Shown piece after piece: positions 1 to 6,940 of a DNA stretch of 64,000 nucleotides (positions are counted from its first letter, which is position 1; each line of letters opens with the position of its first letter). The notes under the pieces are model-generated. The model was not told where the DNA came from, did no database searches, and was given only the letters and a program-made list of their open reading frames with translations. Both the position numbers and the translations under genes were made by a program. Source of the stretch: JBDHWG01 sp046328525 (GTDB taxonomy: Bacteria; Chloroflexota; Anaerolineae; Epilineales; JAHCIE01); NCBI GenBank assembly GCA_046328525.1, contig JAXLWK010000009.1:1-64000 (forward strand), written 5' to 3'.

Positions 1-2
1 GG

Positions 3-227
3 GTCGGCCTCCTCGACACCCTGGACCGCCGCTTCAGCCTCGACGAGCTGAAGGAGCTGTGCTTTCGCCTCGACGTTAGCTACGACGATCTGCCGGGAGC
101 GGCGCTGCGCGAGAAGGCCCGCGCCCTCATCGAATACCTCCAGCGGCGCGAGGCGCTCGCCGCCCTGCTCCGCGTCGGCCTCAAGCTCCGCCCCGACATC
201 CGCTGGGAGACGCTGCTCGCGTCGTAG
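3..227 (+). CDS. C-terminal end of an EAD-containing protein (5' end outside window)
   Basis: An open frame runs in from the window edge and stops at TAG 225-227, giving 74 residues. The segment has the all-helical pattern of a bacterial effector-associated domain (EAD), an adaptor domain of conflict systems. It reads RRFSLDELKELCFRLDVSYD, then a helix ending LIEYLQRR, then a C-terminal helix. The same pattern (SRLSLDELRNAALDLKVDYE ... LEQR) occurs in the TIR protein encoded at 2513-4474. EADs are thought to bring an effector and its partner together by like-with-like contact, so this protein and the TIR protein may belong to one system. The catalytic part lies outside the window and cannot be named. 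EAD assignment is by pattern, without a profile search. Confidence 0.6.
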   Translation, partial: VGLLDTLDRRFSLDELKELCFRLDVSYDDLPGAALREKARALIEYLQRREALAALLRVGLKLRPDIRWETLLAS

Positions 228-251
228 ACCCCCGCGCACGCGGGCGAGGGC

Positions 252-335
252 CCAAATGAGCACCTCGTCGCCTACGGCCCCGCATCCCTGAGCAACGCAG
301 AACTGCTGGCGATCCTGCTACGAATCGAACGATAA
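252..335 (+). pseudogene. radC remnant (internal fragment)
   Basis: The frame starting at about 252 encodes HLVAYGPASLSNAELLAILL followed by R, then a stop at 333-335. This matches the N-terminal helical part of RadC and aligns with LLAYGPASLSNSELLAILLR of the intact gene at 5134-6450. No JAMM domain follows and there is no start codon or ribosome site of its own. It lies just 3' of the EAD gene stop and in the same frame as it. Third codon positions are G/C-rich like most of the window, unlike the A/T-rich equivalent stretch of the intact copy. It is therefore a diverged relic and not a recent duplication. Confidence 0.7.
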
Positions 336-712
336 GCAGTTCGGCATTGGTTACCTGGACCGGCAAATCATCCGTGATCTCATGGGCCTCAATAGGAGGG
401 TTACGCCCCTTGAGAATGAGGCTTCCGCCGGGTGAACCTTCAGCCACGCTCGGACCCGTTTCCACTTACATCGGTCGAGCCAATATACCGCGGGTTATAA
501 CTGAAGCGAGTGTTACCAACAACTGAACGGTTACAGTGTTCGTCGTTCGATTCATGGCACGAATCTCGTAAGGCAAAGTTGGAAGTACACTTCCTGTCGT
601 CCCCTTACGAGCCGTGATGCAGTCGGCCTGACCTCGGCTTGTAGGGGGCTGTGGACGAAACTCGCGCATTTTCGCAAGATGCGATTTGCCCAACAATTCC
701 CGCAATCTGTCC

Positions 713-741
713 TTGACACGGCTCGCCCTTTTCCGTAAAAT
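713..741 (+). promoter_or_regulatory. Near-consensus sigma70 promoter
   Basis: TTGACA (713-718), a 17-base spacer, then TAAAAT (736-741). The predicted start is about 748, inside the palindrome at 744-761. It points toward the RelA/SpoT-domain gene at 1138, leaving an untranslated leader of about 390 bases. Confidence 0.7.
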
Positions 742-743
742 CA

Positions 744-761
744 GTGCGTCTGCAGACGCAC
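744..761. promoter_or_regulatory. Perfect 18-bp palindrome at the promoter start site (operator candidate)
   Basis: GTGCGTCTGCAGACGCAC is fully self-complementary with no central gap. It begins two bases after the -10 hexamer, so a bound dimer would block initiation. A second TTGACA follows at 765-770. It does not match the LexA boxes I know. The regulator is unknown. Confidence 0.5.
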
Positions 762-1137
762 GTGTTGACAAGGACGGCAATGATTCCCCAAACCTAACTA
801 CCTCTGAGCCTGCATGACAAGTGCCTAGTTCCGTTTGGTGTATCTGCTCGGGACCTGGAGGTGCTTCTTGTCTAGTCATTCAGCGCGCCCCCTACTAGTT
901 CGCTTGTTTGTTGATTACCATGGTGTCGGAAGCCATCCTGCGAGACCGCAGAGAATTGACTGCTTCTCGGCGACACCCTTATCAACGTGATCTGGTGCCA
1001 TTGCCGGTTCTCGACCCACCCTGGGCTGCAAGAGGCAGTCATGCATCGCACAGAAGACACATTGATGGGATTCGTTTAGGGGAGAATTTGACCGCAGGGG
1101 CAGACGGGGTTTATTCACGGCAGTTTGTGGAGGCCCG

Positions 1138-1935
1138 ATGAGAGGCAGAAGACCCAATCACTCTATAGGAGGTGCCAATACTCCTTTGGACCTGAGCAGC
1201 TTTGAGGCATTTAGGACCCATCCCTGGACGGTCGATTTGCTTGAAGAGTATAGGAAGGACGCGACTCTTGCACTAGCCGCTCTCGACCGCATACACACCG
1301 ATCTTGAAGAGATCAACGATGTATATGAAGATAGGTACGGTCGAGTCGTCTTCACGGCTATTTCCGGGCGAGTAAAAACTGAAGACAGCTTCTTTCGTAA
1401 GCTCTATGGAGCCTGTGTTGAGCAGGCCCCATCTCATGGTCTATCTCCACAAACTCTTAAGCGATTCTATTCAAGTATTTCTGACATATGTGGCATTAGA
1501 TTTGCTTGCCCTTACCTAGACGAAGTCAAGCACGCCGTTCACAAGATCGTTCGCCCTGAACTTGGCGAGGTTCGTGGATATGCAACTGACTTGAGGAGAG
1601 AACCTCGTTATCGAGACAAGGATTACCTGGATGAGGGAGATAAATTCGGATACCGCTCCTACCACTTCTATGTCAAAGTACCAGCGTTCATGGACATTTA
1701 TGGCACTGTTGAGATGTGCCTCTGTGAAGTGCAGGCAAGAAGTGAACTGCAACAGGTGTGGGCTGATAAATCCCACAACTTACTCTACAAACCCGAGAGT
1801 GGCTGGAGGATAGACGACCCTAGTATCATCGAAGAAATGAAGCAGGTAAGTAACAGCCTGCGAGCGGCAGATACATTTCTAATGAGCATACGTGATCGGG
1901 TGAGAACGGTTGCCGAGCGTAGTAAACAGAGCTAA
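1138..1935 (+). CDS. Orphan RelA/SpoT nucleotidyltransferase-domain protein
   Basis: 265 residues. The ATG follows GTGGAGG (1127-1133) at four bases. The RelA/SpoT (p)ppGpp synthetase fold is recognisable at roughly residues 60-220: SGRVKTEDSFFRKL (77-89), DICGIRF (117-122), GYRSYH (171-176), and the signature with Glu197, Gln199, Trp208 and His213. There is no HD hydrolase, TGS or ACT domain, so it is a single-domain protein like small alarmone synthetases or toxSAS toxins (pyrophosphate transfer to nucleotides or to tRNA). About 60 extra residues precede the core. Base composition is lower in GC than the window average, suggesting acquisition. A housekeeping alarmone role and a toxin role cannot be separated from sequence alone. 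The isolated position beside a TIR/EAD gene favours defence. Confidence 0.8.
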   Translation: MRGRRPNHSIGGANTPLDLSSFEAFRTHPWTVDLLEEYRKDATLALAALDRIHTDLEEINDVYEDRYGRVVFTAISGRVKTEDSFFRKLYGACVEQAPSHGLSPQTLKRFYSSISDICGIRFACPYLDEVKHAVHKIVRPELGEVRGYATDLRREPRYRDKDYLDEGDKFGYRSYHFYVKVPAFMDIYGTVEMCLCEVQARSELQQVWADKSHNLLYKPESGWRIDDPSIIEEMKQVSNSLRAADTFLMSIRDRVRTVAERSKQS

Positions 1936-1936
1936 A

Positions 1937-2001
1937 CTCGTCCCAAGGCGAAATCTATATGCTCTTGCCGTTGGGGTGTGAGGGTGTCGCCTTGGGATGA
2001 G
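1937..2001. repeat. Long-armed inverted repeat directly after the RelA/SpoT gene
   Basis: Arms 1937-1951 and 1987-2001 are complementary at 14 of 15 bases (CTCGTCCCAAGGCGA against TCGCCTTGGGATGAG), separated by 35 bases. The left arm starts one base after the stop codon. There is no T-run, so a simple intrinsic terminator is unlikely. A small structured RNA, a processing site or an insertion footprint would also fit. Confidence 0.5.
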
Positions 2002-2086
2002 TATATTGCTGCGAAGCACTCGAGAGATATACACTCTTGCCACCAAATACAGTCGCAGGAGATGCGAGCGACAAGGATGATGTCTT

Positions 2087-2521
2087 ATGAAAAAATACGG
2101 GAAGGCCCCCACTTCTGGAGAGACTAGAAACCAGCTCAGCAAGAAATTCGTAATTAAGCAGAAACGGGGGAAGGCGGCACTAGCTATATCGAATCAGGTG
2201 ATTGACGTTGCCAGACTCGGTACTGTCATGGGGGCTGCAAAGGTCAGAGAGGCGGAGAAAACGTCGGACGAGAAGCAATCTACCCCTTCTGCCGTTGCAG
2301 AAGCCATCGTTCGGCTTTCAAGAAAGTCAATCTCGCCCTCAGCCCTGCGAAAAGGGCGTTCTGTATACATAAATGCCAATAACAGAACGACTTCATCTGG
2401 GTACAGATATGGTGAGCGCTCTTACAATGGCGCCCCTTTGGACATTGATCGTGTCGATGCACCCATGAGTAAGGCCGTTACAGCAGGACCCCGAAAGAGG
2501 ACGGCGATACGGTCAAAATAG
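2087..2521 (+). CDS. Small basic protein of unknown function
   Basis: 144 residues, Lys/Arg-rich, no membrane segment, no recognised domain. It starts ATG-AAA-AAA-TAC after a weak AGGATGATG ribosome site. The N-terminal 35 residues are strongly basic; the middle (about 75-115) has Ser/Arg-rich helical patches. It lies 151 bases downstream of the RelA/SpoT-domain gene on the same strand and could be co-transcribed, so it is a candidate partner, for instance an antitoxin. Its last nine bases overlap the end of the convergent TIR gene. It could equally be non-coding or a remnant. The call rests on the start context and lysine-rich N-terminus only. Confidence 0.4.
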   Translation: MKKYGKAPTSGETRNQLSKKFVIKQKRGKAALAISNQVIDVARLGTVMGAAKVREAEKTSDEKQSTPSAVAEAIVRLSRKSISPSALRKGRSVYINANNRTTSSGYRYGERSYNGAPLDIDRVDAPMSKAVTAGPRKRTAIRSK

Positions 2522-4474
2522 CTTGAGAGACGTGCCCACGAGAACCGGCTCAGTATGGCGAGCGCAGCGGAAACCGATGTTATTGGCCACGACGAAGGGA
2601 AGCTTTTTGTACCTACTAGTCGCCTGCAAGTCACTACTTATTTTGCTGTCCCACGAGCCGCCCCGAAGTACGCATGGATTCCCGACGTCGTCAAGACTCT
2701 CTCGCCCATCCATGTCATTGTAAGGATATAATCGATAGAGGCTGCCTGTCCATTCCCACACGTGACCACTCATGTCCAACACCCCAACCCAAGACGCTCC
2801 CTCGACGCGGGTACTCGCGTTGACCGCGGCTGTCTTGCCGGAGGCGAGAGAGTTGACATCGCTCATTCTGGACGGGAGATAGTTCTTCCAGAAAAGTTCC
2901 ATGACGACTCGCGTGCCATCGAACTCGTTGCCCCACGGATACTTGCGGTTCTCCGGCCCCCGCGCCGCCCACTCCCACTCCGCCTCCGTCGGCAAGCGGC
3001 CCCCACACCAGCGGCAGTACGCATACGCCTCGAACCACGTCACCCCGACTCGCGGCTGCTCGCCATCGGTGAATCCGTTGTAATCTTCGGGGCCTTGCTT
3101 CTTGTTCGCCTGCACCCACTCCCAGCCGCCCTTAGTCCAGAATTCCTGCTTCTTGTAGCCGCTACTCTTCACAAAATCGGCGTACATCGCGTTCGTCACC
3201 GGCGTCAGGTCCAGCCAGAAGCCCTGCGCGATGACGATCTCGTGAGGCGGCTTTTCGTCGTTCGTGATATCCGCCGCCCCCATTAGGAACTTGCCCGGCG
3301 GCACATACACCATCGTGACGCCGTGGGGGTCAGTCATTCGGTCGCCGAGAGCCGGGCCGGCTGGCTTCGGCGCAGGCGGCGGCGCAACAACCTCGATGCG
3401 CGTCGCCGCCGGCGATTCCCTTGCCGGGACTGCGGATGCCGCCCCGAATTGGCCTGCGTCGAGATCCGGACGGTTTGCCTGGAGCCACACAATGAGCTGA
3501 TCCAGGTGTCCGCGCTGCTCCAGATTCAGGATTATCCGGCGCGTCAGCTCACCCTTCTCCAACCCTTCGTAGTCCACCTTCAGGTCAAGCGCCGCGTTGC
3601 GCAACTCGTCCAGGCTGAGGCGGCTGTTGAGCACATCGCGCAGCTTTGCCGTGTTCCATCCAGCAGGCGTGGCAACAGGCATCGGTTCGGGTATCGCGGA
3701 CCGAGACGGCGAAGCCAGCAAAGCCGGCAAGATGCCCCTGGGGTCGTAATCGCGACCATATTTGCGAACGTAGGCATTTGCCCCAGCCCGCGCGTCCTTC
3801 ACCGTCGCCGGATTGCCGGCCATCCGCAGGATGACCAGGTAGTCGTTACCACGCGCCCGCTCTAGCCGGATCTCGGCGAGGCGATCTGCCGCAGCCAATC
3901 CCCACCCCTGCGGGTCGGCATCCATCACCTGCTTGAACAATTTCTCAGCCAGCGGGATGTTGTTTGCAGCAACGGCTTCTGCCGCCAGCGCAAACACTTC
4001 CGCCACTTGCTCTGGTTCTCGCGCCGGCGTCGGCGGGCCCGGGCGGGGCCTGCGTGGGGTTGGCTCGACATACTTCCCGCGATCGATGTCGCGCTGAATT
4101 GAGCTCAACCCTCTCTCCACCTTGAGCAGCACCCTATCTATGTTCATCTCATCCGTGATGAACTGGAATTGTATGTGTTGCAGGGTGGAGGGATAGTCAG
4201 CTTGTTTCAGCATGAGCGGCAGGATTGGCTTATTGAGCGCCAGCGCATACCCCAGCTCCGCCTGACAGTAGATGGACTCGACAGACTTGGGCGTGACGAC
4301 GTAGACAAAGCATTCGTGCGCTTCGATGCTTTCGAGGATTGTCTGCCACCAATCTTGACCAGGTACGAGGCCCCGGTCGATCCAGACCTCGTGATCACTC
4401 TCCGTGCGCAGGGCGTCACGCAGGTTGTAGACCCAGGCTTTGTCGTCTCGGGAGTAGCTGATGAAGAGCTTCAT
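2513..4474 (-). CDS. TIR - EAD - formylglycine-generating-enzyme-like conflict protein
   Basis: 653 residues from ATG 4474. An earlier in-frame ATG at 4531 lies inside the -10 box of the gene's own promoter, so it cannot be the start. Numbered from the first Met of this protein: TIR domain 1-130 (MKLFISYSRDD; candidate catalytic Glu73 in CQAELGYA), helical TPR-like stretch about 155-215, EAD about 273-338 (SRLSLDELRNAALDLKVDYE), Pro/Ala linker, then an FGE-sulfatase/C-type-lectin-like domain about 376-640 (GVTMVYVPPGKFLMG, GRLPTEAEWEWAARG, VLRGGSW, NIGFRCAR). TIR domains in bacterial defence cleave NAD+ or make signalling nucleotides. EADs recruit partners. FGE-like domains are frequent in such EAD proteins and may act as sensors. 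No signal peptide, so it should act in the cytosol. The most likely role is an abortive-infection effector. Confidence 0.85.
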   Translation of the reverse strand: MKLFISYSRDDKAWVYNLRDALRTESDHEVWIDRGLVPGQDWWQTILESIEAHECFVYVVTPKSVESIYCQAELGYALALNKPILPLMLKQADYPSTLQHIQFQFITDEMNIDRVLLKVERGLSSIQRDIDRGKYVEPTPRRPRPGPPTPAREPEQVAEVFALAAEAVAANNIPLAEKLFKQVMDADPQGWGLAAADRLAEIRLERARGNDYLVILRMAGNPATVKDARAGANAYVRKYGRDYDPRGILPALLASPSRSAIPEPMPVATPAGWNTAKLRDVLNSRLSLDELRNAALDLKVDYEGLEKGELTRRIILNLEQRGHLDQLIVWLQANRPDLDAGQFGAASAVPARESPAATRIEVVAPPPAPKPAGPALGDRMTDPHGVTMVYVPPGKFLMGAADITNDEKPPHEIVIAQGFWLDLTPVTNAMYADFVKSSGYKKQEFWTKGGWEWVQANKKQGPEDYNGFTDGEQPRVGVTWFEAYAYCRWCGGRLPTEAEWEWAARGPENRKYPWGNEFDGTRVVMELFWKNYLPSRMSDVNSLASGKTAAVNASTRVEGASWVGVLDMSGHVWEWTGSLYRLYPYNDMDGRESLDDVGNPCVLRGGSWDSKISSDLQATSRYKKLPFVVANNIGFRCARHTEPVLVGTSLKLF

Positions 4475-4529
4475 GGATTGAGGATCCGTCGAGGTGAGTG
4501 ACTGTATCCTGGTGGAACACGTTGCCTGC

Positions 4530-4558
4530 ATTATACCACGGATGGGCGCAAGCGTCAG
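4530..4558 (-). promoter_or_regulatory. Promoter of the TIR-EAD gene
   Basis: On the minus strand, CTGACG (4553-4558), 17 bases, TATAAT (4530-4535). Predicted start near 4523, giving a leader of about 50 bases before ATG 4474. Confidence 0.6.
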
Positions 4559-4776
4559 CGTCCCCCAGTTCTCGCGCGGATGGAAACGGAGGCTTGACGC
4601 TCCCTCCGCCTTCTGCTATCCTCTGGGGCAGATGACGCCCTTGCTTCAAAGCCGCGTTCGACATCATTCTACGCCCTGCCGCGATGTGGCTGTGGCCTTA
4701 TCCATCGCCGACGTGCCGAAAAACCAGCGACGACATGAACCGCCCGAAATGACGATCGGACGGGAGAGTATCAGAC

Positions 4777-5103
4777 ATGAGTAGGCCAACTATTCCAGAT
4801 CAAGTCAAGCGTCAGGTAGACGAGATCGTCCAACGCTTCAACGAGAACGTTATCAAGAACCGTAACCAGTACTACACGGCACGCTATCGCGGCAGTTACC
4901 TGTATCTTGACCGCTTCGACTACAAGGTGGTAAGTCATGTGTGCCGCTTGAAGTACACCGGCGACCTGAACCACTGGGAATTTGCCATCTTCAAATATAG
5001 CGATGAGGTCTACGATCCCCACGAGTGGTTCTTCCCCGGTTCAGGCCATGTGGACGGAACAGTAGAAGGCGCCATGAGAGCGGGGCTTGAAGCGTATCCG
5101 TAA
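4777..5103 (+). CDS. Small conserved protein of unknown function
   Basis: 108 residues. The start is preceded by GGGAGAG about ten bases upstream. The sequence is well ordered and not low-complexity: a helical start, then RGSYLYLDR, LKYTGDLNHWEFAIFKYSDE, WFFPGS and a terminal helix ending AGLEAYP. The aromatic content suggests a small globular beta-rich protein. I recall similar unnamed proteins from cyanobacteria and Chloroflexota but know no function. It sits between the divergently transcribed TIR gene and the ClbS-RadC gene, 30 bases before the latter and on its strand, so it is probably co-transcribed with it. Confidence 0.7.
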   Translation: MSRPTIPDQVKRQVDEIVQRFNENVIKNRNQYYTARYRGSYLYLDRFDYKVVSHVCRLKYTGDLNHWEFAIFKYSDEVYDPHEWFFPGSGHVDGTVEGAMRAGLEAYP

Positions 5104-5133
5104 CCCGTCGTTGAACGATCTGAGGAAGGTTCG

Positions 5134-6450
5134 ATGCCCGCGCCTGTCACCAAAGCCACTCTCCTGGAAAAACTCCGCATCGAGCGCTCGCGTCTTGAGG
5201 AACTCCTCACCCAACTCACGCCCGAGCAGATGGAGCAGGTCATCGCGGACTCTGGCTGGACGGTAAAAGACATCCTGGCTCACCTTGCCGCCTGGGACCG
5301 CCGAGGGATGTGCTGGGTCCAAGCCGCGGTGCGAGGGGAGATCCCCCACTTGCCCGAAGAGGGCAAGACCTGGGACAACGTGGATGACCTCAACGACGGA
5401 ACACATGCGGCAAACCGAACCCGGCCGCTCAGCGATGTCCTCGCGGAGTTTCAACAGACGCAGCAGCAACTTGTCGCGCAGATTGACGCGCTTTCCGAGG
5501 ACGATCTGCGCCAGCGCATCCGAGGCCAGCAGCGTGGCGGGCCGGCAGTGGTCTCGACCCTCATCAAGTGGCGTTACCGTCATATTCGTGAGCATCGCAA
5601 GCCTATTGAAGCGTGGATGAATGCCCAAAGTAAAGCCAACGGGGCGAAGAGCAACGGGGCGAGGGCAGAGAAGGTCGTCAAGGCCCACGGAGGCGAGGCC
5701 GAGCCACCTGCGGTCGAGCCGCTTCCGTCGCTCGCGGTCGTAGAACGGGCAGCGCCGAAGTACGATGTTGGCCACCGTATCGCCGACATGCAGGAGGACG
5801 AGCGCCCGCGCGAGCGTCTCCTTGCCTACGGTCCCGCCTCATTATCAAACAGTGAATTATTGGCGATATTACTTCGCGTAGGGGTTAAGGGGGAGAATGC
5901 CGTCATGATGGGGCAGCGCATCTTGACGACGTTCGGGGGCCTGTCCGGCCTCGCCCGCACTTCGGCGAAAGAGCTAGGAGCGATCCATGGCCTGGGCGAG
6001 GCTAAAGCGTGCCAACTACTCGCCGCCCTGGAGCTGGGCAAGCGCCTCGCCGCCGCCAGCCCCGTCGACCGGCCGGTGATCGGCAGCCCGGCCGACGCCG
6101 CCAATCTCGTCATGCTCGAGATGTCGCTGTTGGACCACGAGCAGCTGCGCGTCTTCCTCCTGGACACGAAGAACCGCGTCCACGGCATCACGACCGTCTA
6201 CAAGGGGACGGTCAACAGCAGCCAGGTGCGCGTCGCCGAGGTGTTCAAGGACGCGGTGCGCCACAACCACCCGGCGATCATCGTCGTCCACAACCACCCG
6301 TCGGGCGACCCGACGCCGAGCCGCGACGACGTGCGCGTGACGAAGGACATGGTGCAGGCGGGCGAGTTGCTGGGCATCAACGTGCTGGACCACATCGTCA
6401 TCGGCCAACAGCGATTCGTGAGCATGAAGGAAAGGGGGTTAGGGTTTTGA
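5134..6450 (+). CDS. radC: ClbS/DinB-like domain fused to RadC (JAMM domain protein)
   Basis: 438 residues; strong TGAGGAAGG ribosome site before ATG 5134. Residues 1-165 form a DinB/ClbS-like four-helix bundle (WTVKDILAHLAAWDRR at 42-57). After an Ala/Glu-rich linker (about 166-205), residues 206-438 are a complete RadC/UPF0758 protein: YGPASLSNSELLAILLR (232-248), an HhH stretch LGAIHGLGEAKACQL (281-295), and the JAMM metal site with His386, His388, Ser396 and Asp399. Ordinary RadC is about 225 residues, so the N-terminal domain is an added module. ClbS-type proteins protect from DNA-damaging metabolites; RadC is common in mobile elements but its role is unsettled. Codons around 5845-5885 are noticeably A/T-rich while those after about 6000 are G/C-rich, suggesting a mosaic gene. 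Confidence 0.85.
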   Translation: MPAPVTKATLLEKLRIERSRLEELLTQLTPEQMEQVIADSGWTVKDILAHLAAWDRRGMCWVQAAVRGEIPHLPEEGKTWDNVDDLNDGTHAANRTRPLSDVLAEFQQTQQQLVAQIDALSEDDLRQRIRGQQRGGPAVVSTLIKWRYRHIREHRKPIEAWMNAQSKANGAKSNGARAEKVVKAHGGEAEPPAVEPLPSLAVVERAAPKYDVGHRIADMQEDERPRERLLAYGPASLSNSELLAILLRVGVKGENAVMMGQRILTTFGGLSGLARTSAKELGAIHGLGEAKACQLLAALELGKRLAAASPVDRPVIGSPADAANLVMLEMSLLDHEQLRVFLLDTKNRVHGITTVYKGTVNSSQVRVAEVFKDAVRHNHPAIIVVHNHPSGDPTPSRDDVRVTKDMVQAGELLGINVLDHIVIGQQRFVSMKERGLGF

Positions 6451-6458
6451 CGGGGGAT

Positions 6459-6767
6459 GTGCACCGTGAAACGACGGCCAGGCGGCTCCCCACATGGCGC
6501 GATCTCCAGGCTGACACAAGTCCGGAAGTTGACCGGCTGCAACTTGAATGGTGCAGAACCGCGCCCGCCTGGCGCAAGCTCCAGGTGATGGCTCAGCTCA
6601 ACCAGGCTGCTCGAAGTCTTGCCTGGCAGGGACTGCGCCGCCGCCATCCGAATGCAACGTCTGACGAACTGCGCCGCCTATGGGCCGAGATGCTCCTCGG
6701 CGCCGAGCTTGCCGCACGCGTCGATGAAGCATACCATCAGCGCGGAGAGCCTAATGCAGACAAGTGA
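6459..6767 (+). CDS. Small helical protein of unknown function paired with a nucleotidyltransferase-like gene
   Basis: 102 residues from GTG 6459, eight bases after the radC stop, with a G-run as ribosome site. It contains LPTWRDLQADTSPEVDRLQ, PAWRKLQVMAQLNQAARSLA and a C-terminal LRRLWAEMLLGAELAARV segment. I recall this as a recurrent short family in cyanobacteria and Chloroflexota, always helical and usually directly upstream of a small nucleotidyltransferase-fold gene, as here. The pair resembles minimal toxin-antitoxin or tandem accessory modules, but no activity is known to me. It overlaps the next gene by 14 bases, so the two are translationally coupled. Confidence 0.65.
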   Translation: MHRETTARRLPTWRDLQADTSPEVDRLQLEWCRTAPAWRKLQVMAQLNQAARSLAWQGLRRRHPNATSDELRRLWAEMLLGAELAARVDEAYHQRGEPNADK

Positions 6768-6927
6768 TCCTCTCGAGGTAATCCTGACGGTCGTCGAAGT
6801 CTTCGACAACCTGGGAGTTCCTTACTTCGTCGCTGGATCGGTCGCCAGCACAATACACGGCGTGATGCGGATGACAATGGACGCTGACCTCGTCGCTGAC
6901 CTGCAACCACAACATAAGAACGCGTAG
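6754..6927 (+). pseudogene. Truncated nucleotidyltransferase-fold protein
   Basis: 57 codons from ATG 6754 (GGAGAG five bases before it). The N-terminus matches small nucleotidyltransferase-fold proteins: a helix, then PYFVAGSVASTIHGVMRMT with the DAD motif in TMDADLVADL. Family members continue for well over 100 more residues after the DxD strand. This one ends at TAG 6925-6927 and no other frame restores it before the convergent gene stop at 6941. It is probably a broken gene, cut by the rearrangement that joined the accessory region to the kinase gene. Confidence 0.6.
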
Positions 6928-6940
6928 CCCTGCAAGATGC

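Larger units (their letters stand above)
336..1137. other. 802-base region without a convincing gene
   Basis: Base composition is visibly lower in GC than in the rest of the window. Its recognisable contents are a sigma70-type promoter at 713-741, a palindrome at 744-761 and a second TTGACA hexamer at 765-770. Minus-strand frames across 181-1157 lack family resemblance and would run antisense over this promoter. A plus-strand frame (ATG 920 to TGA 1141, 73 codons) overlaps the next gene's ATG in an ATGA arrangement. It has no ribosome site and a residue make-up typical of chance translation, so I do not call it a gene. Confidence 0.5.

Noticed and set aside
466..879. Minus-strand open frame of 137 codons, ending beside another of 94 codons (181-465)
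   Set aside because: No family likeness, no clear ribosome site, and it would run antisense through the strong plus-strand promoter at 713-741. The 181-465 frame overlaps the EAD gene end and the radC relic.
920..1141. 73-codon frame overlapping the RelA/SpoT start by ATGA
   Set aside because: The overlap is suggestive of coupling, but there is no ribosome site and the residue make-up (many Arg, His and Pro in random order) looks like chance translation.
252..6300. Direct repeats of radC as ends of a mobile element
   Set aside because: The two radC stretches are similar as protein but strongly diverged as DNA, so they are not recent target duplications. No transposase or integrase gene was seen.
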